A stretch of DNA of 64,000 bases from Amycolatopsis bartoniae (GTDB taxonomy: Bacteria > Actinomycetota > Actinomycetes > Mycobacteriales > Pseudonocardiaceae). The stretch is from contig NZ_JACHWH010000018.1 of the NCBI RefSeq assembly GCF_014191255.1, positions 1 to 64,000 of the forward strand, given 5' to 3'. Under the pieces are notes generated by a model. That model saw only the letters and a list, made by a program, of their open reading frames with translations, was not told where the DNA came from and searched no databases. Shown piece after piece: positions 24,824-33,788 of this stretch (position 1 is the first letter of the stretch; each line of letters opens with the position of its first letter). The position numbers and the translations under genes are program-made.

Positions 24824-27640
24824 GTGCGATTCGAGCTGCTGGGCCCGGTGCGCGTGACCGTGGACGGCCGCCCGGTCTCGCTCGGCGGGACCAAGCAGCG
24901 GATGCTGCTCGCGCACCTGCTGCTCAACGCGGGCAGGCAGGTCACCTCGGGGCAGCTGATCGACGTGCTGTGGGGCGAGGACCCGCCCGCCTCGGCCGCG
25001 GCGAACCTGCAGACCTACGTGTGGCGCCTGCGGCAACGGCTCGTGTTCACCGGCCCCGGCGAGGGACTGCTGACGCGCGACGGCAGCTACACCCTGGTGC
25101 TCCCCGAAGGCGCGCTCGACGTCGACCGGTTCCGCGAGCTGCGGGCGTCGGCGGGCCGCGAGCGTGATCCCGAGGTGGCGCTGGCCGCGTTGCGCGCGGC
25201 CGACGAGCTGTGGCGCGGGGACCCGCTGGCGGACCTGCCGCCGGTGCCCGCGTGGGAGGCCGAGCTGGGGCGGCTGAGTGAGAGCAGGCTGGCCGCCACC
25301 GAGGAACGGCTCGAACTGCTCGTGCGGCTGGGCCGTCCGGCCGCGGCACTCGACGAGCTGGCGCTGCTGCTGGACGAGCACCCGTACCGCGAGCGGCTGT
25401 GGCAGCAGTACCTGCTCGCGCTGGCCGCCGCCGGGCGGCGGGCGGAAGCCCTCGCCGCCTACACCACCATCCGCGGCCGCCTCGCCGGCGACCTCGGCGT
25501 CGAGCCCGGTCCCGCGCTGCGGGAGGTGCAGGCGGCGATCCTGCGTGGTGACCCACCCGCCGCCGAACCGGCCCGGCCGGGACCGCTCACCGGGATCCGC
25601 CAGCTCCCGGCCGACATCGCGGACTTCACCGGCCGCGCAGAGGCGGTGGAGACGTTGCTCGCCGCGCTCGCGCCCCGGCCCGGCGGGGTGCCGCCGGTCG
25701 CCGTGGTGTCCGGGCCGCCCGGCACCGGCAAGTCCGCGCTGGCGCTGCACGTCGCCCACCTGCTGCGCGCCACGTACCCCGACGGCCAGCTCTACGCCGA
25801 CCTCGGCGCCACCGGCGACCGTCCCGCCGACCCGGCCGCGGTGCTCGGCGACTTCCTGCACGCGCTCGGGGTGTTCGGGGCGGCGCTGCCCGCCGGAGCG
25901 ACGGCCCGCGCCGCGCAGCTGCGGTCCCGGCTGGCGGGGCGCCGGGTGCTCGTCCTGCTGGACGACGCGGTCAGCGCGGCCCAGGTCCGTCCGCTGCTGC
26001 CCGCCGACGGCGGCTGCGCGGTGCTCGTGACGAGCCGTTCCCGGCTGCCCGACCTGGTCGGCGCGCATCACGTCGAACTGGGCGTGTTCGCCGAGGCGGA
26101 GGCGCGGCGGCTGCTGAGCGCGATCGCGGGCGAGGCCCGGGTGGCCGCCGAACCGCGGCACGCCGCCGACATCGTGGAGTTCTGCGGTCACCTGCCGCTC
26201 GCGATCCGCATCGCCGGCGCGCGGCTGGCCGGCCGCCAGGCATGGCCGCTGGGCACGCTGCGCGACCGGCTGGCCGGGGAGTCGGGGCGGCTGGGCGAGC
26301 TGCGGGTGGGCGACCTCGCGGTGCGGTCGAGCTTCGAGCTGAGCGTGCGGCAGCTGCCGCCCGACGGGGTGCTGGCGTTCGGGCGGCTCGCGCTGCTCGC
26401 GGGCCGGGAGTTCCCGGCCTGGTCCGTGGACGCCCTGCTCGGCAGGCCCGCGCACGACGTGCTGGACGTGCTCGTCGATGCCAGCCTGCTGGCCCCGACC
26501 GGCCCTGGCCCCGGCGGTCAGCCGCTGTACCGGCTGCACGACCTCATCCACTGTTACGCGGTCGAGGTGGCCGGGGCCGAACCGGCGGCCGGCCGGGACG
26601 CGGCGTTCCGGCGTTCGGTGTCGGCGTTGCTGTCACTGGCGAAGCGGGCCGCGCAGGCCCTGCCGCCCGCGTTCGGCGCCCTGTGCGGGGAGCCCGTCGG
26701 CTGGACCTTGCCACCGGAAACGGAACGGCAGGTGGTGGCCGAACCGCTCGGCTGGTTCGCGGGCCACCGCCCGGTGCTGGGCCGGACGGTCGAGCTCGCC
26801 GCGGACGCGGGCCTGGCGGAGCTGGCCTGGCAGCTCGCGGCGTCGACCGTGCCGTTCCACGACCTGCGCGGGCACTACGACGACTGGCGGCGCGGTCACC
26901 TGCGGGCGCTGGACGCGGTCCGCGCGGCAGGGCACCGGTTCGGCGAGGCCGCGTTGCTGCGCGGGCTCGGGCAGGTGCACCTCTACCACGACGAGTACCC
27001 CGAAGCGGCCGTGGCCCTGACCCGGTCCGCGGAGCTGTTCGCCGGGCTGGGCGAGCGCCGTGGCGAAGCGCTCGCGGTCGCCGGGCTCGGCACGCTGGCG
27101 CGGGTGGGGGACCGGCCGGGCGAGGCGCTGCGGCACTACCGGCGGGCGCTCGACGGCCTGGTCGCGGTCGGGGACCGGGGCGGCGAGGCGCAGATGCACA
27201 ACGCGCTCGGCTCCGCGCACCTGCAGCTGGGCCAGTGGGCGGAAGCGGCGCGACGGCTGGCAGCGGCGTTGCGGGTGGCCAGGGAACTGGGGGACAGCCA
27301 CCGCGAGGCGCGGGTGCTCACCGAGCTCGGCACCCTGCACCGGCTCACCGGTGAGCTGCCGGAGTCGCTCGCCGGGCTGCGGGCCGCGCTGGCGATCCTG
27401 GAGGACCTGCACGACGAGCGCTGCACCGCCTACGCGCTGCTCGGCATCGGCCAGACCCTGCTCGCGGGCGGCGAGCTCGCGCACGCGCGCGGGCTCGGGG
27501 AACGGGCGTTGCGGGTGTTCCAGGAGACGGCCAACCGGCTGGGCGAGGCGAACGCCCTGGCGTTGCTGGACCAGTGCCGGCGGGCGCTGGCCCGCGGCCC
27601 GTGGCCGTCCCCGATGCCCGCGACGGGCACCGGGGACTGA
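24824..27640 (+). CDS. AfsR/DnrI-type SARP regulator with NB-ARC and TPR domains
   Basis: The 938-residue protein has an OmpR-like winged helix (1-95: LLGPVRVTVDGRPVSLGGTKQR, LIDVLWGEDPPASAAANLQTYVWRLRQRL), a BTAD (about 97-245), an NB-ARC ATPase with Walker A SGPPGTGKSALAL (about 294-306), RRVLVLLDDAV and CGHLPLAIRIAGARL, and C-terminal tetratricopeptide repeats (from about 690: EAALLRGLGQVHLYHDEYPEA, GEAQMHNALGSAHLQLGQWAEA). AfsR-like proteins integrate ATP binding and protein contacts to activate secondary metabolism or development. GTG 24824 follows GGAGAGG; the open frame further upstream is an overlap with the SGNH gene. No kinase or AfsS-like gene is adjacent. It is unlinked to the glycopeptide cluster by 14 kb, so its target is not known. 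Confidence 0.88.
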   Translation: MRFELLGPVRVTVDGRPVSLGGTKQRMLLAHLLLNAGRQVTSGQLIDVLWGEDPPASAAANLQTYVWRLRQRLVFTGPGEGLLTRDGSYTLVLPEGALDVDRFRELRASAGRERDPEVALAALRAADELWRGDPLADLPPVPAWEAELGRLSESRLAATEERLELLVRLGRPAAALDELALLLDEHPYRERLWQQYLLALAAAGRRAEALAAYTTIRGRLAGDLGVEPGPALREVQAAILRGDPPAAEPARPGPLTGIRQLPADIADFTGRAEAVETLLAALAPRPGGVPPVAVVSGPPGTGKSALALHVAHLLRATYPDGQLYADLGATGDRPADPAAVLGDFLHALGVFGAALPAGATARAAQLRSRLAGRRVLVLLDDAVSAAQVRPLLPADGGCAVLVTSRSRLPDLVGAHHVELGVFAEAEARRLLSAIAGEARVAAEPRHAADIVEFCGHLPLAIRIAGARLAGRQAWPLGTLRDRLAGESGRLGELRVGDLAVRSSFELSVRQLPPDGVLAFGRLALLAGREFPAWSVDALLGRPAHDVLDVLVDASLLAPTGPGPGGQPLYRLHDLIHCYAVEVAGAEPAAGRDAAFRRSVSALLSLAKRAAQALPPAFGALCGEPVGWTLPPETERQVVAEPLGWFAGHRPVLGRTVELAADAGLAELAWQLAASTVPFHDLRGHYDDWRRGHLRALDAVRAAGHRFGEAALLRGLGQVHLYHDEYPEAAVALTRSAELFAGLGERRGEALAVAGLGTLARVGDRPGEALRHYRRALDGLVAVGDRGGEAQMHNALGSAHLQLGQWAEAARRLAAALRVARELGDSHREARVLTELGTLHRLTGELPESLAGLRAALAILEDLHDERCTAYALLGIGQTLLAGGELAHARGLGERALRVFQETANRLGEANALALLDQCRRALARGPWPSPMPATGTGD

Positions 27641-27651
27641 ACCCGCGGCGG

Positions 27652-28176
27652 TCAGTTGCTGTTGCCCGGCTTCCAGCCGAGGTAGTTCGCGAAGTAGCCC
27701 TGCTTGACGTGCCCGATGGCGCCGTTGACGCTGGTCGCCCACACGCCGCCGTTGCCGTCGGCGATGCCCACGTGGCCGTAGGCCGAGATGTTCCAGAACA
27801 CGAAGGCGCCGCGCGGCGGGGTGCCGGTGGTGTGGCGGGCGCCGTCGGAGGACTGCCAGTGCTCGATGGCGCTGGCGTGGTGGGTGGTCCGGTCCCACGC
27901 CAGGCGCGCGGCCTTCTCGCAGTAGCCCTCGTAGGCGGTGCTGCCGTTGCGGCTCTTGTACCAGGTGATCGCGCCCTCGACGGTCTGCGCCGCGGTGACG
28001 GTGCCCGTCTCGTCGGGCAGGACGGCCGTCGGGTCGGCGATGTCGGCGGCGGTGATCGTGCTGACGAGGTCGGCAGGCACCGGGGCCGCGGTGGCCGTGC
28101 CGAAACCGGCACCCGCGGTGGCCGCCGCCGCGAGCGCGAGGGCCGCGACCGTCTTGCTGAGCTTGGTCAGGCGCAT
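27652..28176 (-). CDS. secreted CHAP/NlpC-P60-like cysteine hydrolase
   Basis: The 174-residue protein has a Sec signal (RLTKLSKTVAALALAAAA ... TATAAPVP, cut near residue 31). The mature part contains NGSTAYEGYCEKAARLAWD with a candidate catalytic Cys86 and FVFWNISAYGHVGIADGNG with His135, the spacing expected of papain-like CHAP or NlpC/P60 peptidoglycan hydrolases. It ends in GYFANYLGW, common in small actinobacterial members. It probably cuts peptidoglycan cross-bridges or stem peptides outside the cell; that activity is inferred. It lies next to the murT-gatD two-component operon on the same strand but with a 118-nt gap, so it is probably transcribed separately. Confidence 0.72.
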   Translation of the reverse strand: MRLTKLSKTVAALALAAAATAGAGFGTATAAPVPADLVSTITAADIADPTAVLPDETGTVTAAQTVEGAITWYKSRNGSTAYEGYCEKAARLAWDRTTHHASAIEHWQSSDGARHTTGTPPRGAFVFWNISAYGHVGIADGNGGVWATSVNGAIGHVKQGYFANYLGWKPGNSN

Positions 28177-28294
28177 GGACTTCTCCTAGCCGGAAGGGGA
28201 GTGCCCGGGAGGGCTGCTTTCCGGGCGAAGCCTGCGCCACACCGCTACACCGGCCCTACATTCGTCCTCACCGGTCCGGGCCCGGGCGCGACGG

Positions 28295-28954
28295 TCACGT
28301 CTCGGTCAGCCGGTAGCCGACGCCGCGCAGGGTCTGGATCAGGCCCGCCCCGATCTTGCGGCGCAGGTAGCCGATGTAGACCTCGACGAGGTTCTCGTCG
28401 CCGTCGTAGTGCGCGTCCCACACGTGGGTCAGGATGTCGTGCTTGCTCAGCGCCTCGCCCTTGCGGCGCAGGAGGAACTCCAGCAGGCCGAACTCCCGCG
28501 CGGTCAGCTCGATCTCCTGCCGTCCCTTGTGGACGGTCCGGGCGGCGGGGTCGAGGCGGAGGTCGCCCGCGGTGAGCACGGCGGGCCGTTCGGGCGCGCC
28601 GCGGCGCAGCAGGGCCCGCAGGCGGGCGAGGAGGACGACGTAGGAGAACGGTTTGCTGAGGTAGTCGTCGGCACCCAGGTCGAAGGCGTCCGCCTCGTCG
28701 TACTCGCCGTCCTTCGCGGTGAGCATCAGCACGGGCGTCCAGTTCCCGTTCTCGCGCAGGCTCTTGAGCACGGCGTACCCGGACAGCCCCGGCAGCATGA
28801 TGTCCAGGACGATCACGTCGTAGGCGTGTTCGGTGGCGCGCCAGAGCCCGTCCGGCCCGGTGTGCGCCACGTCGACGGTGAAACCCTCGGCGGCCAGCCC
28901 CCGGCGCAGGGTGTCGGTGAAGGCCTGTTCGTCGTCGATGACGAGGATGCGCAT
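28295..28954 (-). CDS. OmpR-type response regulator of the murT-gatD operon
   Basis: The 219-residue protein has the receiver pocket VIDDEQ, phospho-acceptor D51 (VIVLDIMLPG), MLTAKDGEYDEADAFDLGADDYLSKPFS with K101, and a winged helix (LTAREFGLLEFLLRRKGEALSKHDILTHVWD, VEVYIGYLRRKIG, LRGVGYRL). The EALSKHDIL and YIGYLRRK segments are typical of the CseB/PrrA-like group in actinobacteria. It is the last gene of an operon: its ATG overlaps the kinase stop codon in TAATG. It probably controls genes of the envelope, given its companions. Confidence 0.92.
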   Translation of the reverse strand: MRILVIDDEQAFTDTLRRGLAAEGFTVDVAHTGPDGLWRATEHAYDVIVLDIMLPGLSGYAVLKSLRENGNWTPVLMLTAKDGEYDEADAFDLGADDYLSKPFSYVVLLARLRALLRRGAPERPAVLTAGDLRLDPAARTVHKGRQEIELTAREFGLLEFLLRRKGEALSKHDILTHVWDAHYDGDENLVEVYIGYLRRKIGAGLIQTLRGVGYRLTET

Positions 28955-30387
28955 TACGTCGTGTCCTTGAGCGGCAGGTGGATGCGGAAGTGCGCGCCGG
29001 GATAGGCGGGATCGGTGCCCTCGACGCAGTCGGCCCGGCCGCCGTGGCGGGCCGCGATGCCGGCGACGATCGCGAGCCCGAGCCCCGCCGAGCCGCCGGT
29101 GGTGCCGCTCGGGTGGTGGCGGGCGTCGTCGCGGCGGACGAACCGTTCGAAGATCCGCGCGCGGTCGGCGGGCGGCACCCCCGGCCCGTCGTCGCCGACC
29201 TCGATGACGGCCGTGGAGTCCTCGGTGGTGGTGCGCACCCGGATCCGGTGCCGGGCGTGCTCGCACGCGTTGTCCACGAGGTTTCGCACCGCCCGGCGCA
29301 GCTGGGCGGGGTTGCCGCTGGTCTTCGCGGGAGCGGTGGAGATCTCGACCTCCACCTGCCGCCCGGCGCGGGCGCGTTCGGCCTCCGTGCGGGCCAGGTC
29401 GTCCAGGTCCACTTCGGCGTGCGGCGGGTTGTCGCTGGTGTCGTCGGTCCGGGCGAGCAGCAGCAGGTCGTCGACCAGCTCCCGCAGGCGCCCGGTCTCC
29501 TGGGACACCACGCCGAGCAGCTCGGCCGTGCTCATCGCGGCCGGGTGGTGCTCGGCGACCCCGAGCGCGGTGGTGATCGTGTTGAGCGGCGAGCGCAGCT
29601 CGTGGCTGGCGTCGGCGACGAACCGCCGCTGGGCGCCCTGCGCGGAGGCCAGCCGGTCGAGCATCGAGTTCAGGGTGGCCGCCAGCCGGTGCAGCTCGTC
29701 CTGCCCGGGCGGGAGGTCCACCCGGCGCGACAGGTCCCGGGTCGAGATCTCGGCCACCGCGCGGCGCATCCGTTCGACCGGCCGCAGCGCCGAGCCGACC
29801 GCGCCGTAGACGGCCAGCGCGGAGAAGGCCAGCAACGGCACCGCCGCGAGCACCAGCAGCAGCGACAAACGCGCCGACGCCTCGGTCACCGGATCGAGGG
29901 AACGCGCCGAGACGACGACGTACGGACCGCCGGGGCCGGCGACCCCGGCCGAGACGAGCCGGTAGTCGTCCTCGGTGCCCCCGACCGAGCGGCTGACGGT
30001 TTCCACCGTCTCCCGGCCCGGCGCCGGGCGCGCCGAGGTCAGCGGTGGCTCGCCGGCGATCGCGGGATCGCTGGCGACCGGCCGCCCCGCCCGGTCGAGC
30101 ACCTGGATGACCGAGGCGGTGTCCCCGGTGCTGGCGACGTCGTCGGCGGTGAGGCTGCGGGCGCCCTCCTTCGCGATCTCGTTGACCACCTGGCGGCCCG
30201 CGCTGCGGGCGTCCTCGGTCGTGGAGTTGTCCAGCGACCGCTCCAGCAGCAGGATCACCACCAGCCCGGCCAGCACGAACGTCGCCGCCATCGCCACGAC
30301 GGCGACGACGGTGGTCCGGGCCCGCAGGCCGGGGCGGGAGAGGATGGCACGCACCCGTCCAGCGTAGGAACCGCGCCGCGTGGTCAT
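28954..30387 (-). CDS. sensor histidine kinase of the murT-gatD operon
   Basis: The 477-residue protein has membrane helices at about 26-48 and 173-197 around an extracytoplasmic domain of about 120 residues, a HAMP region (200-250), phospho-acceptor His262 in FVADASHELRSPLN, N box AVRNLVDNACEHA and G boxes GDDGPGVP and GLGLAIVAGIAARHGG. Its ATG overlaps the gatD stop (ATGA) and its stop overlaps the regulator ATG, so gatD, kinase and regulator are coupled. Linking a kinase to lipid II amidation genes suggests that it monitors cell-wall state; the ligand cannot be read from sequence. Confidence 0.92.
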   Translation of the reverse strand: MTTRRGSYAGRVRAILSRPGLRARTTVVAVVAMAATFVLAGLVVILLLERSLDNSTTEDARSAGRQVVNEIAKEGARSLTADDVASTGDTASVIQVLDRAGRPVASDPAIAGEPPLTSARPAPGRETVETVSRSVGGTEDDYRLVSAGVAGPGGPYVVVSARSLDPVTEASARLSLLLVLAAVPLLAFSALAVYGAVGSALRPVERMRRAVAEISTRDLSRRVDLPPGQDELHRLAATLNSMLDRLASAQGAQRRFVADASHELRSPLNTITTALGVAEHHPAAMSTAELLGVVSQETGRLRELVDDLLLLARTDDTSDNPPHAEVDLDDLARTEAERARAGRQVEVEISTAPAKTSGNPAQLRRAVRNLVDNACEHARHRIRVRTTTEDSTAVIEVGDDGPGVPPADRARIFERFVRRDDARHHPSGTTGGSAGLGLAIVAGIAARHGGRADCVEGTDPAYPGAHFRIHLPLKDTT

Positions 30388-31094
30388 CGACGGGCGGCCC
30401 GCAGCCGTTCCCGGCGCAGCGCGCCGACCTCGGCGAGCGGCAGCGCGGGCAGCGGCGCGCCGAGCACCCAGCCCAGCAGCAGGTCGGCCAGCGCGGGGTT
30501 GCGGGCGAGCACCGGGCCGTGCAGGTAGGTCGCCAGCACCCGGCCGGTGACCGCACCGTCGGTGCCGTCGCCGTTGCCGGTCCCCGTGACCACCCTCCCG
30601 AGTGGACGGCTGCCTGGGCCGAGCCGGGTGCGGCCCAGGTGGTTCTCGAACCCCGTCACCGGCTCGGCGCCCAGCCCGGCGCAGTCGCGCACGACGACTT
30701 CGCCGATCGCCCGCCGCGGCCCGGGCACCGTCGTGGCGTCCAGCAGCCCCAGCCCGGCCTGCCAGGAGCCGTCGCCGGTGCGGAATCCGGTCCCGAGGAG
30801 CTGCAGTCCGGCGCAGACTCCGAACACCACCGCACCGCGGGCGGCCGCCCGCTGCAACCCGGGCTGGGCCCGCAGCCGGTCGGCGGCCAGCGCCTGCGCT
30901 TCGTCCTCCCCGCCGCCCAGCAGGTACAGGTCGAGGGACGAGGGCACCGGGTCGTCGTGCCCGATCTCCACCACGCTGGCGGACAGCCCGCGCCACCGCA
31001 GCCGGCACGCCAGCACCGTGGCGTTGCCGGAGTCGCTGTAGGTGCCCAGCACGTCGGGCATGACCAGCCCGATGCGCACGGCCGACTCACCCAT
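30384..31094 (-). CDS. gatD: lipid II isoglutaminyl synthase glutaminase subunit GatD
   Basis: The 236-residue class I glutamine amidotransferase has PDVLGTYSDSGNATVL near the start, catalytic Cys94 in VVFGVCAGLQLLG, and His192 in ATYLHGPVLARNP, matching GatD of the GatD/MurT complex (CobB/CobQ-like group). It releases ammonia from glutamine for MurT, which amidates the alpha-carboxylate of D-Glu in the lipid II stem peptide on the inner membrane face. It overlaps murT by 8 nt and the downstream kinase by 4 nt, so stoichiometric expression is likely. Amidation affects cross-linking and sensitivity to cell-wall antibiotics. Confidence 0.93.
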   Translation of the reverse strand: MGESAVRIGLVMPDVLGTYSDSGNATVLACRLRWRGLSASVVEIGHDDPVPSSLDLYLLGGGEDEAQALAADRLRAQPGLQRAAARGAVVFGVCAGLQLLGTGFRTGDGSWQAGLGLLDATTVPGPRRAIGEVVVRDCAGLGAEPVTGFENHLGRTRLGPGSRPLGRVVTGTGNGDGTDGAVTGRVLATYLHGPVLARNPALADLLLGWVLGAPLPALPLAEVGALRRERLRAARR

Positions 31095-32355
31095 CGCCGA
31101 GCCGCCGTTTCAGGTTCCGGAACGCCGTGTAGTTGGCGACCAGCTCGACCGGCCCCGGGGGGAGGTCCGCCAGCGCGGCCAGCGGGTCACGGGAGGTCGT
31201 GTGCGGCACCTCGGCGTAGAGGAGGCGGACGGCGAGGTCGCTCGCTCGCTCGCCGGTAGCCACCACCGGCCGTCCCCGCAGCTGTTCGAACGGCACGTCC
31301 CACAGCCACGACACGTCGCGCCCGTCGGCCTCGCGGCTGTTGACCGCGATGACGACCGGCGCCCGGGGATCCAGCAGCGGCAGGGTTTCCCGCCAGCCCG
31401 CGGGGTTCTTCGCCAGCAACAGCCGCGCCGCGTGGGCGCCGACCGCCGTCCGGCGGTAGCGGCCCGCCACGTCGCCGATCGAGCGCAGCCGGGCCACCGC
31501 CGCCAGGGGAGTGACGCCGAGCTGCGCGGCGGCGGCCACCGCCGCCGCGGCGTTGGCCGCGTTGGCCCGGCCCGGTAGCCGCAGGCCCAGCGTGAGCTCG
31601 TGCCCGTCCGCGGTGGTGAGGACGTCGCCGTCGAGGGTCCAGCCGGGCACCGGACGGGCGAGCCCGCACACGCAGTCCCAGTCCGCGCCCTCCCGGCGCA
31701 CCGCCTGACCGCAGCGGGCGCAGGCCAGGGCGTCCGCGTGCCAGCCTTGGCCCGCCGCCACCCAGACCGGGCGCTCGGACGCGGCGCCCACCGACGCGAT
31801 CAGCGGGTCGTCGCAGTTGGCGACCACCGTGGTCTCCGGCAGCCGTGAGACGGCCGCGCGCAGCTCGCGTTCGAGAGCGCGCACCTCACCCGTGCGGTCG
31901 AGCTGGTCGCGGCTGAGGTTGAGCAGGACGAGGCACGCCGGGCGGAGCTGCTCGGCGACGTACGGCACGTAGTTCTCGTCGACCTCCAGCACGGCAACCG
32001 GCGCGTCCGGCCGCGCGGCCAGCGCCGCCGCCACCCCGGCGGGCATGTTGGCGCCGTCCGCGTTGAGCGCGACGGGTCCGCGTGACTCCAGGATCCGGCT
32101 CAGCATCAGCGCGGTCGTCGTCTTGCCGTTGGTGCCGGTCACCAGCACCACCACGCGGCCGTGGCCGAGCCTGCGCAGCGCGGCGGGATCCAGCTTCAGC
32201 GCGACGAGGCCGCCGATCATGCCGCCGTCACCGGCGCCGAAGCCCCGCGAGACCGCCGCGGCCAGCCGGGCTCCGGTCACCGCTAGGCGGGTCCGCGCGG
32301 GAAGGGTGCGGACGGTTCGCTCACCGGCGCGCGGCAGGGAACTCGTCGCCACCAC
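31087..32355 (-). CDS. murT: lipid II isoglutaminyl synthase Mur-ligase subunit MurT
   Basis: The 422-residue protein has a Mur-ligase ATP site VLVTGTNGKTTTALML (about 71-84), NADGANMPAG, EVDENYVPYV and the C-terminal AVNSREADGRDVSWLWD. A Cys4 zinc ribbon (CARC at about 212-215 and CVCG at 228-231) is inserted in the middle domain, the mark that separates MurT from MurC-F. It activates the D-Glu carboxylate of lipid II for amidation with ammonia from GatD. GTG 32355 is chosen because AAGGAG lies five nt upstream; the frame could extend to 32394. First gene of the murT-gatD-kinase-regulator operon. Confidence 0.93.
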   Translation of the reverse strand: MVATSSLPRAGERTVRTLPARTRLAVTGARLAAAVSRGFGAGDGGMIGGLVALKLDPAALRRLGHGRVVVLVTGTNGKTTTALMLSRILESRGPVALNADGANMPAGVAAALAARPDAPVAVLEVDENYVPYVAEQLRPACLVLLNLSRDQLDRTGEVRALERELRAAVSRLPETTVVANCDDPLIASVGAASERPVWVAAGQGWHADALACARCGQAVRREGADWDCVCGLARPVPGWTLDGDVLTTADGHELTLGLRLPGRANAANAAAAVAAAAQLGVTPLAAVARLRSIGDVAGRYRRTAVGAHAARLLLAKNPAGWRETLPLLDPRAPVVIAVNSREADGRDVSWLWDVPFEQLRGRPVVATGERASDLAVRLLYAEVPHTTSRDPLAALADLPPGPVELVANYTAFRNLKRRLGDG

Positions 32356-32473
32356 TGGGTCTCCTTCGCGTCCGTTCGGGCAGAGTGCCGTCACCCTCCG
32401 CCACGGACGCTGTGAGGATCCTGAGAAACCGCCCGGCAGGGGGACCCCGTCGTGAGGACGGAACGCGCCGCTG

Positions 32474-32489
32474 CCACCCTACGGGGTGG
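32474..32489. other. UNCG-type tetraloop hairpin in the murT/esterase divergent region
   Basis: CCACCC (32474-32479), loop TACG and GGGTGG (32484-32489) form a perfect stem closed by C(UACG)G on the plus-strand RNA, an exceptionally stable loop type. It lies in the 212-nt region between divergent murT and esterase starts. Confidence 0.5.
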
Positions 32490-32513
32490 TTCCTGAGCGC
32501 ACGCTGAACGCGA

Positions 32514-32536
32514 TTTTCCCTGTCCCCCTAGGAAAA
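32514..32536. promoter_or_regulatory. inverted repeat upstream of the esterase-lysX operon
   Basis: TTTTCC (32514-32519) and GGAAAA (32531-32536) are perfect arms separated by 11 bases, 32 nt before the esterase GTG. It is AT-rich for this genome and may be an operator or part of the promoter. Confidence 0.4.
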
Positions 32537-32567
32537 ACGGCGTTCCAGCCGTCGTTAGATTGACGGC

Positions 32568-33788
32568 GTGCACGCCTCCACCATCCGCATCGACACCCTG
32601 CCGGTCGTCCTGTCCATCGCCGCGGTCGCCCTCGTCTGCGTGGCCGCGGTGCCGTGGCTGTGGGACCGCTGGCGGCGGCCCGCGCCCGGCCGGACGGGCA
32701 CGACCGTGGTCGCTGTGCTCATGGTCGTGGTGGCGTGCGGGCTGGCGGTCAATGCGGCGGGCAGCTTCTATCCGACGCTGGGGTCGCTGTTGGGCACGTC
32801 GCCGAACCCGGAGGAGGGCACTGTCGCCGACGCCGGGCCTGATGGCCGCGACCTGGGCCGGACCCTGCCGGCGGTGACGGGCCGGGCGGCGGACGGGCAC
32901 GGTTCGCTGCTGCACGTGACCGTGACCGGCCGCCGGACCGGGCTCACCCGCGACGTGGACGTGTACCTGCCGTCCGCGTACACCGCGCCGGACTGGGCGG
33001 GCTTCCGCTTCCCCGTCCTGGAGTGGATTCCGCACTTCCCCGGCGAACCACGGCAGGTCGCGACCCTGTACGGGCTGCCCGACCTGCTGGACCAGCAGAT
33101 CGCGAGCCACCGGCTGCCGCCGACGGTGGTGATCGTGCCCGACCCGAACGGCGAACCGCGCCTGACGCACGACTCCGAATGCATCGACGCGGTCGGTGGG
33201 GACGCGGACGACACCTACCTCTCCGCCGACCTCCGCAGCTGGGCGCTGAGCCGGCTGCGCGTGCGCTCGGACCGCGAGGGCTGGGCGGCCGCGGGCTGGT
33301 CCTCCGGGGGCTACTGCGCGCTGAACCTGACCGTGCGGCATCCGCAGTGGTTCTCCGTCGCGGTCAGCATGAGCGGTTACGACACGACCCCGCAGGACGT
33401 GGAGACCGGCGACCTGTTCCACGGCCGCGCCGATATCCGGCACGCCAACGACGTCTCGGCCACGCTGCGGGAGCACCCGGCACCGGTGCGGCTGCTGGTC
33501 TGCGCGGACGGCGCCGCGGGCGACGAACGGGCCGCGCTGGAGCGGATGCGGGCCGCGGCCGCGCCGCCGGTGGAACTGACGACGTGGCTGCTGCCACCCA
33601 ACGGGCACAACCTCAACGCCGTGCGCGCCGAACTGCCCGCGGTGCTCGGCTGGCTCGACGCGCAGGTGGGGCAGCCCGTCGACGGCACCGGCGCGCCCGG
33701 CCAGGTCACCCCGGGCGTGGTGCCGCCGTGGCCACTGCCGGACACCGGCGACCCCGGCAGCCTGCACGGGACGGACACGACGGCGTGA
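32568..33788 (+). CDS. membrane-anchored esterase (alpha/beta-hydrolase, esterase D/mycolyltransferase-like fold)
   Basis: The 406-residue protein has two N-terminal hydrophobic helices (about 12-32 and 44-62) and a large domain that should lie outside the membrane. It has VDVYLPSAYTAPD, FPVLEWIPHFPGEPRQ, VIVPDPNGEPRLTHDSECID, nucleophile Ser245 in AAGWSSGGYCALNL and a late PPNGHNLNAV with the catalytic His. This is the fold of esterase D and antigen-85 type enzymes. Its stop overlaps the lysX GTG (GTGA), so the two are co-translated. By analogy with other bacteria in which an aminoacyl-phosphatidylglycerol synthase gene is paired with a periplasmic hydrolase, it may remove lysine from lysyl-PG; this is inference from gene pairing. 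Confidence 0.75.
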   Translation: MHASTIRIDTLPVVLSIAAVALVCVAAVPWLWDRWRRPAPGRTGTTVVAVLMVVVACGLAVNAAGSFYPTLGSLLGTSPNPEEGTVADAGPDGRDLGRTLPAVTGRAADGHGSLLHVTVTGRRTGLTRDVDVYLPSAYTAPDWAGFRFPVLEWIPHFPGEPRQVATLYGLPDLLDQQIASHRLPPTVVIVPDPNGEPRLTHDSECIDAVGGDADDTYLSADLRSWALSRLRVRSDREGWAAAGWSSGGYCALNLTVRHPQWFSVAVSMSGYDTTPQDVETGDLFHGRADIRHANDVSATLREHPAPVRLLVCADGAAGDERAALERMRAAAAPPVELTTWLLPPNGHNLNAVRAELPAVLGWLDAQVGQPVDGTGAPGQVTPGVVPPWPLPDTGDPGSLHGTDTTA

